Origin: Levilactobacillus lanxiensis
GTDB lineage: Bacteria > Bacillota > Bacilli > Lactobacillales > Lactobacillaceae
Direction: 5' to 3'
Assembly: GCF_016861655.1 (NCBI RefSeq)
Contig: NZ_BOLN01000009.1
Coordinates: forward strand, 110,958 to 174,957
DNA: 64,000 bases
Positions 61,405-64,000 of the stretch are shown one piece after another. Within the stretch, counting starts at the first letter, position 1. Each line of letters starts with the position of its first letter. A program made the position numbers and the translations under genes. The notes beneath the pieces are model-generated. The model saw only the letters and a list, made by a program, of their open reading frames with translations, was not told the DNA's origin and ran no database searches.

Positions 61405-63462
61405 ATGGCGAATTTTTTTAAACGAAAGATGAACTGGATAAACACCCGCATGGGCTTTTTCCTGTTGACCATCGTTCTATTTTGGGTAAAGACTTACATT
61501 GCCTATCAAACCGAGTTCACGCTGGGGGCAAAGGGGAGTGTCCAACAGTTTCTGCTGTTCATTAACCCGGTGCCAGCGGCGCTACTGATTTTCGGCATTG
61601 CCCTGTATTTCCGGGGACGGTTAGCCTATTGGCTAATGATGATCATTAATGTCCTGGAATCGACCTGGATATTTGCGAACGTGCTGTATTACCGAGAATT
61701 CTCAGACTTCCTCTCCTTCGGGATCATGAAGGGGTCGAGCGATGTTGGGAACAACTTGGGGAAGAGTATGGCACAGATTACCCATCTGTATGATTTCTTT
61801 GTGTATATCGATATTATCGTTTTAATCGTGCTGCTGGTGACCCACGTCATTCGGATCGACCCGCGGCCATTCAAGCGGCGGTACGCGTTATCAATCACGG
61901 TACTGTCGTTTGGGCTGATGTTTGCCGAATTTGGCATGGCCAATGCGGATCGTTCTGGCCTGCTGACGCGGACATTTGACAACAACTACATCGTCAAGTA
62001 CCTGGGGCTGAATGAATATGCGGCCTTTAACGGGTACCAGACGCAGAAGGAAAGTGCCACGCGGGCGAGTGCCAATGCCAGTGACATGAAGAGTGTGCTG
62101 AAATACCTGAAGCAAAACCGCGTGAGTCCCAACGTGTCGTATTACGGCAAGGAAAAGGGCAAGAACGTGTTTGTGATTCACTTGGAGAGTTTCCAACAGT
62201 TCCTGCTTGACTATAAGGTCGACGGGAAGGAAGTTACCCCCACGCTGAATAAGTTCTACCATAACCAGAACACCCTGTCATTCGATAACTTCTATAATCA
62301 AGTGGCCCAGGGGAAGACCTCTGATGCTGAAATGATGCTGGAAAACTCGTTGTTTGGGTTACCACAGGGGTCGGCGATGACCACCTATGGGACGCAAAAC
62401 ACGTTCCAGGCGGCACCGGCTATCCTGAGTCAAGAGGCGGGGTACAGTACGGCGGCATTCCATGGGGATGTGCCAAGTTTCTGGAACCGGGACAACACGT
62501 ACAAGTCCTGGGGGTACCAATACTTCTTCAGTTCTAGCTACTATACGGAGAAGCCTGGGTACTCTGTCGGCTATGGGTTAAAGGATAAGATCTTCTTTGA
62601 ACAGTCCGCGAAGTACATCGAACAGTTACCACAACCGTTCTATGCCAAGCTGATCACACTGACTAACCACTACCCATATGAGTTAGATAAGAAGAACACG
62701 GATTTCCCCGCAACCAAAACAGGGGATAAGACCGTGGACCCATATGTTCAGACGGCACACTATTTGGACCAGTCATTTGCTGAGTTCCTGACGTACCTGA
62801 AGAAGGTCGGTCTGTATAAGAATAGTGTCATCGTTGCCTATGGGGATCACTATGGGATTTCCAATAATCACCGGCCAGCGATTGCGCAGTTACTGGGGAA
62901 GAGTAAGGTCACAAACTTTGACTTGACCCAGTTCCAGAAGGTGCCATTCATGATTCACGCCACGGGACTCAAGGGCGGCATCAACCACACGTATGGTGGG
63001 GAAATCGATGTCTTGCCAACCTTACTGGATCTACTCGGGGTGAAGAACACCGATACGATTCAGTTTGGGCAAGATCTGTTAGCGAAGAATCGTAATCAGA
63101 CCGTCGCCTTTAGAAATGGGAACTTCATTTCACCGAAGTATGCCAAGGTAGGGGGGACCGTCTACGATACCAAGACGGGGAAAGTCCTCACGTTGACGGC
63201 AGCACAGAAGAAAGTCGTCGATCAGATGCAGAACCACGTGACGACGGAACTCTCCTTATCCGACCGGGTCATCTATGGCGATCTCTTGCGTTTCTATACA
63301 CCAAAGAACTTTACTAAGGTCAACAAGACCGACTTCACCTATAAGTACAAACCAGCAATGGCCAAACTTGCTGAGGCGGAAAAACAGGAGAAGACGAGTG
63401 CCTTGGCTAAGAACAAGGGTAAGACAACTACGTACAAGACAGACGCACCAGAATTGAAATAA
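61405..63462 (+). CDS. ltaS: lipoteichoic acid synthase family, glycerol phosphate transferase
   Basis: It polymerises glycerol phosphate from phosphatidylglycerol onto the glycolipid anchor outside the membrane. Of 685 residues, five membrane helices (about 15-190) precede an extracellular sulfatase-like domain with VIHLESFQQF (metal-binding Glu), the catalytic Thr305 in GKTSDAEM, FHGDVPSFWNRDNTYKSWGY, and GDHYGISNNH. A Lys/Ala/Thr tail extends beyond the usual end. It stands just after the glycolipid genes, completing the LTA pathway. GGAGG precedes ATG 61405. Confidence 0.94.
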   Translation: MANFFKRKMNWINTRMGFFLLTIVLFWVKTYIAYQTEFTLGAKGSVQQFLLFINPVPAALLIFGIALYFRGRLAYWLMMIINVLESTWIFANVLYYREFSDFLSFGIMKGSSDVGNNLGKSMAQITHLYDFFVYIDIIVLIVLLVTHVIRIDPRPFKRRYALSITVLSFGLMFAEFGMANADRSGLLTRTFDNNYIVKYLGLNEYAAFNGYQTQKESATRASANASDMKSVLKYLKQNRVSPNVSYYGKEKGKNVFVIHLESFQQFLLDYKVDGKEVTPTLNKFYHNQNTLSFDNFYNQVAQGKTSDAEMMLENSLFGLPQGSAMTTYGTQNTFQAAPAILSQEAGYSTAAFHGDVPSFWNRDNTYKSWGYQYFFSSSYYTEKPGYSVGYGLKDKIFFEQSAKYIEQLPQPFYAKLITLTNHYPYELDKKNTDFPATKTGDKTVDPYVQTAHYLDQSFAEFLTYLKKVGLYKNSVIVAYGDHYGISNNHRPAIAQLLGKSKVTNFDLTQFQKVPFMIHATGLKGGINHTYGGEIDVLPTLLDLLGVKNTDTIQFGQDLLAKNRNQTVAFRNGNFISPKYAKVGGTVYDTKTGKVLTLTAAQKKVVDQMQNHVTTELSLSDRVIYGDLLRFYTPKNFTKVNKTDFTYKYKPAMAKLAEAEKQEKTSALAKNKGKTTTYKTDAPELK

Positions 63463-63471
63463 GCTTCAATG

Positions 63472-63516
63472 AAGAGTTTCGACTACTCCTAGTGAATGGT
63501 TGGAACTCTTTTTCTG
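63472..63516 (+). terminator. terminator of ltaS
   Basis: GAGTTTCGAC with GTTGGAACTC, long loop, then TTTTT. Confidence 0.8.
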
Positions 63517-63641
63517 TTTAAGAGGGTTGTAGCTAGACCGATTCAATCAATAGTAGGGCGTCCAGGTCGAGTGTTTTGGCGGAAGCGATGGGGATGCGCA
63601 GCCGGGGATGAAAATAATTTTAGTAAATATTCATTTTGCCC

Positions 63642-63670
63642 TTGACCAATGGCGTGGATATTGGTAAACT
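63642..63670 (+). promoter_or_regulatory. rRNA operon promoter 1
   Basis: TTGACC, 17 bp, TAAACT. Confidence 0.7.
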
Positions 63671-63747
63671 ATTTTTTGTTGTCAGAAACGCAAACAAGCG
63701 TTGCATCGACAAGGATGAAACGAGATTCAAGTAATTGAAAAAAAGGC

Positions 63748-63776
63748 TTGACGGTCTTGGCAATTCTTGATATAGT
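63748..63776 (+). promoter_or_regulatory. rRNA operon promoter 2
   Basis: TTGACG, 17 bp, extended TGA TATAGT. Confidence 0.82.
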
Positions 63777-63855
63777 AGTAATCGTTGTTGAGAATATTTA
63801 TTCAATTAGTTGCAGTAAACATCAATATTTATTCAAAAAGATGTTTAAAAACTTG

Positions 63856-63884
63856 TTGACATGATTTTGACAGCATGATATACT
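63856..63884 (+). promoter_or_regulatory. rRNA operon promoter 3
   Basis: TTGACA, 17 bp, extended TGA TATACT; near consensus. Confidence 0.9.
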
Positions 63885-63890
63885 TTAAAA

Positions 63891-64000
63891 GTTGTCACGG
63901 AGCACTTGCTTCTTATGATAACTTGGTAGACCTTTGAAAACTGAACATTGTTTCGACAAACCAAATATGTGTAGGGCGGTTTGATACTTGGTATCAAACC
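63891..64000 (+). other. rRNA operon leader, 5' part
   Basis: CCTTTGAAAACTGAACA and GACAAACCAAATATGTGTAGG are the typical leader sequence before 16S rRNA genes of lactic acid bacteria. The 16S gene itself lies beyond the window. Confidence 0.82.

Overview
The window is a chromosomal segment from a Gram-positive lactic acid bacterium of the family Lactobacillaceae. It looks most like a heterofermentative, GC-rich lactobacillus such as Levilactobacillus; the genus is an inference from gene content, not a database match. Support comes from strong AGGAGG-type ribosome binding sites, a gluconate to 6-phosphogluconate dehydrogenase module, glycerol teichoic acid and LTA genes, a WxL surface protein, MucBP-like repeats, ClpE with CtsR and CIRCE sites, and PTS HPr/Enzyme I.

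Layout. 0-4 kb: end of a SorC-type regulator, pyrimidine-nucleoside phosphorylase, glutamate-cysteine ligase. 4-11 kb: amino-acid permease, then the minus-strand gluconate genes (gntZ, gntK, gntP) with a divergent RpiR regulator. 12-19 kb: a GH25-like exported protein, DUF4828, oxidoreductase, DEAD-box helicase, tRNA-Arg(CCU), universal stress protein, second gluconate permease. 19-31 kb: GNAT, GT2 glycosyltransferase, UDP-GlcNAc 2-epimerase with a NERD-like protein, YihY, flavodoxin, RecX, serine hydrolase, NTDP phosphatase, AI-2E family permease. 31-35 kb: teichoic acid genes tagD, an unknown gene and tagF. 35-50 kb: alpha/beta hydrolase, membrane protein, RF3, WxL lectin-like protein, zinc-ribbon membrane protein, NADH oxidase, C69 dipeptidase, P-type ATPase. 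50-57 kb: MucBP/SH3-like protein, clpE, ptsH-ptsI. 57-63.5 kb: glycolipid synthesis (two glycosyltransferases and a flippase-like protein), ykuJ, ltaS. The right end holds three tandem promoters and the leader of an rRNA operon whose 16S gene lies just outside.

The outstanding feature is a family of about 24 intergenic elements (22 near complete, 2 fragments; labelled R1-R24, each about 170-270 bp) at operon boundaries and never inside operons. Each folds into the same architecture: a closing stem P1, a long-range stem P2, and three hairpins P3, P4 and P5. Two subfamilies, A and B, share the P4 and P5 core. Stem sequences differ between copies but stay complementary, G-U pairs are concentrated on one strand, and the end reading GGGAACG (A) or GTTCCGGTC (B) always faces the nearest gene. 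This looks like a highly amplified structured RNA or cruciform element. I do not recognise it as a named family, and no search could be run.

Regulatory logic can be read at several loci: a 15-bp operator in the gntZK promoter spacer with a perfect inverted copy 128 bp away, a similar palindrome in the spacer of the second gntP promoter, CtsR and CIRCE-like sites upstream of clpE, and an inverted repeat on the nox -35 box.
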